From NCBI GenBank assembly GCA_900543875.1, contig UQSV01000045.1:1-14144 (forward strand): DNA of 14,144 nt, in the 5' to 3' direction. This document shows, one piece after another, positions 14,110 through 14,144 of this stretch. Position 1 is the first letter of the stretch. Each line of letters opens with the position of its first letter. This DNA comes from an uncultured Coriobacteriaceae bacterium (GTDB lineage: Bacteria; Actinomycetota; Coriobacteriia; Coriobacteriales; Atopobiaceae). The translations under genes were made by a program, and so were the position numbers. The notes under the pieces are model-generated. The model saw nothing but the letters and a program-made list of their open reading frames with translations. It searched no databases and was not told the DNA's origin.

Positions 14110-14144
14110 GCTGGAGCCGGCGCTGTCCCGGGCGAGAGTGGGGT

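Noticed and set aside
1..14144. CRISPR arrays, tRNA or rRNA genes, phage or defence genes
   Set aside because: No regularly spaced repeats, no tRNA or rRNA-like sequence seen by eye, and all supported genes belong to core metabolism, export, regulation or peptide uptake.

Overview
The window is a high-GC stretch with twelve protein-coding genes, all read from the minus strand (right to left). It looks like the chromosome of an actinobacterium, probably a Coriobacteriia member of the Olsenella/Collinsella/Atopobium kind. That placement is inference from GC content, from the whiA-gap-pgk-tpiA-secG gene order I know from actinobacteria, and from the actinobacterial-style arginine in the RapZ P-loop.

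In transcription order the layout is as follows. (1) 14109-12274: rapZ then whiA, with the rapZ stop touching the whiA start. (2) 12273-11584: a 690-bp gene-free stretch holding a low-GC element bounded by perfect 16-bp inverted repeats (12027-12153), several short repeats, and a possible gap control region. (3) 11583-10558: gap, closed by a strong intrinsic terminator. (4) 10395-6888: pgk-tpiA-gpmI, tightly packed, ending at a hairpin. (5) 6815-6740: a long, nearly perfect REP-like palindrome. (6) 6675-6415: secG with its own terminator. (7) 6103-117: oppA-oppB-oppC-oppD-oppF, a complete oligopeptide ABC importer, preceded by a good sigma70-type promoter and a structured leader, split after oppA by three stacked hairpins, and closed by a strong terminator at 70-107.

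Functionally, gap, pgk, tpiA and gpmI cover the triose-phosphate to 2-phosphoglycerate section of glycolysis. SecG is a subunit of the Sec translocon. RapZ and WhiA belong to a conserved regulatory neighbourhood that often sits next to these genes. The opp operon imports peptides as a carbon and nitrogen source.

The protein content is ordinary core genome, and I see no new multi-gene system. The less ordinary material is intergenic: the inverted-repeat element at 12027-12153, the REP-like palindrome before secG, the hairpin cluster between oppA and oppB, the structured oppA leader, and a terminator between gap and pgk with no obvious pgk promoter after it. yvcK, usual between rapZ and whiA, is absent from that position.
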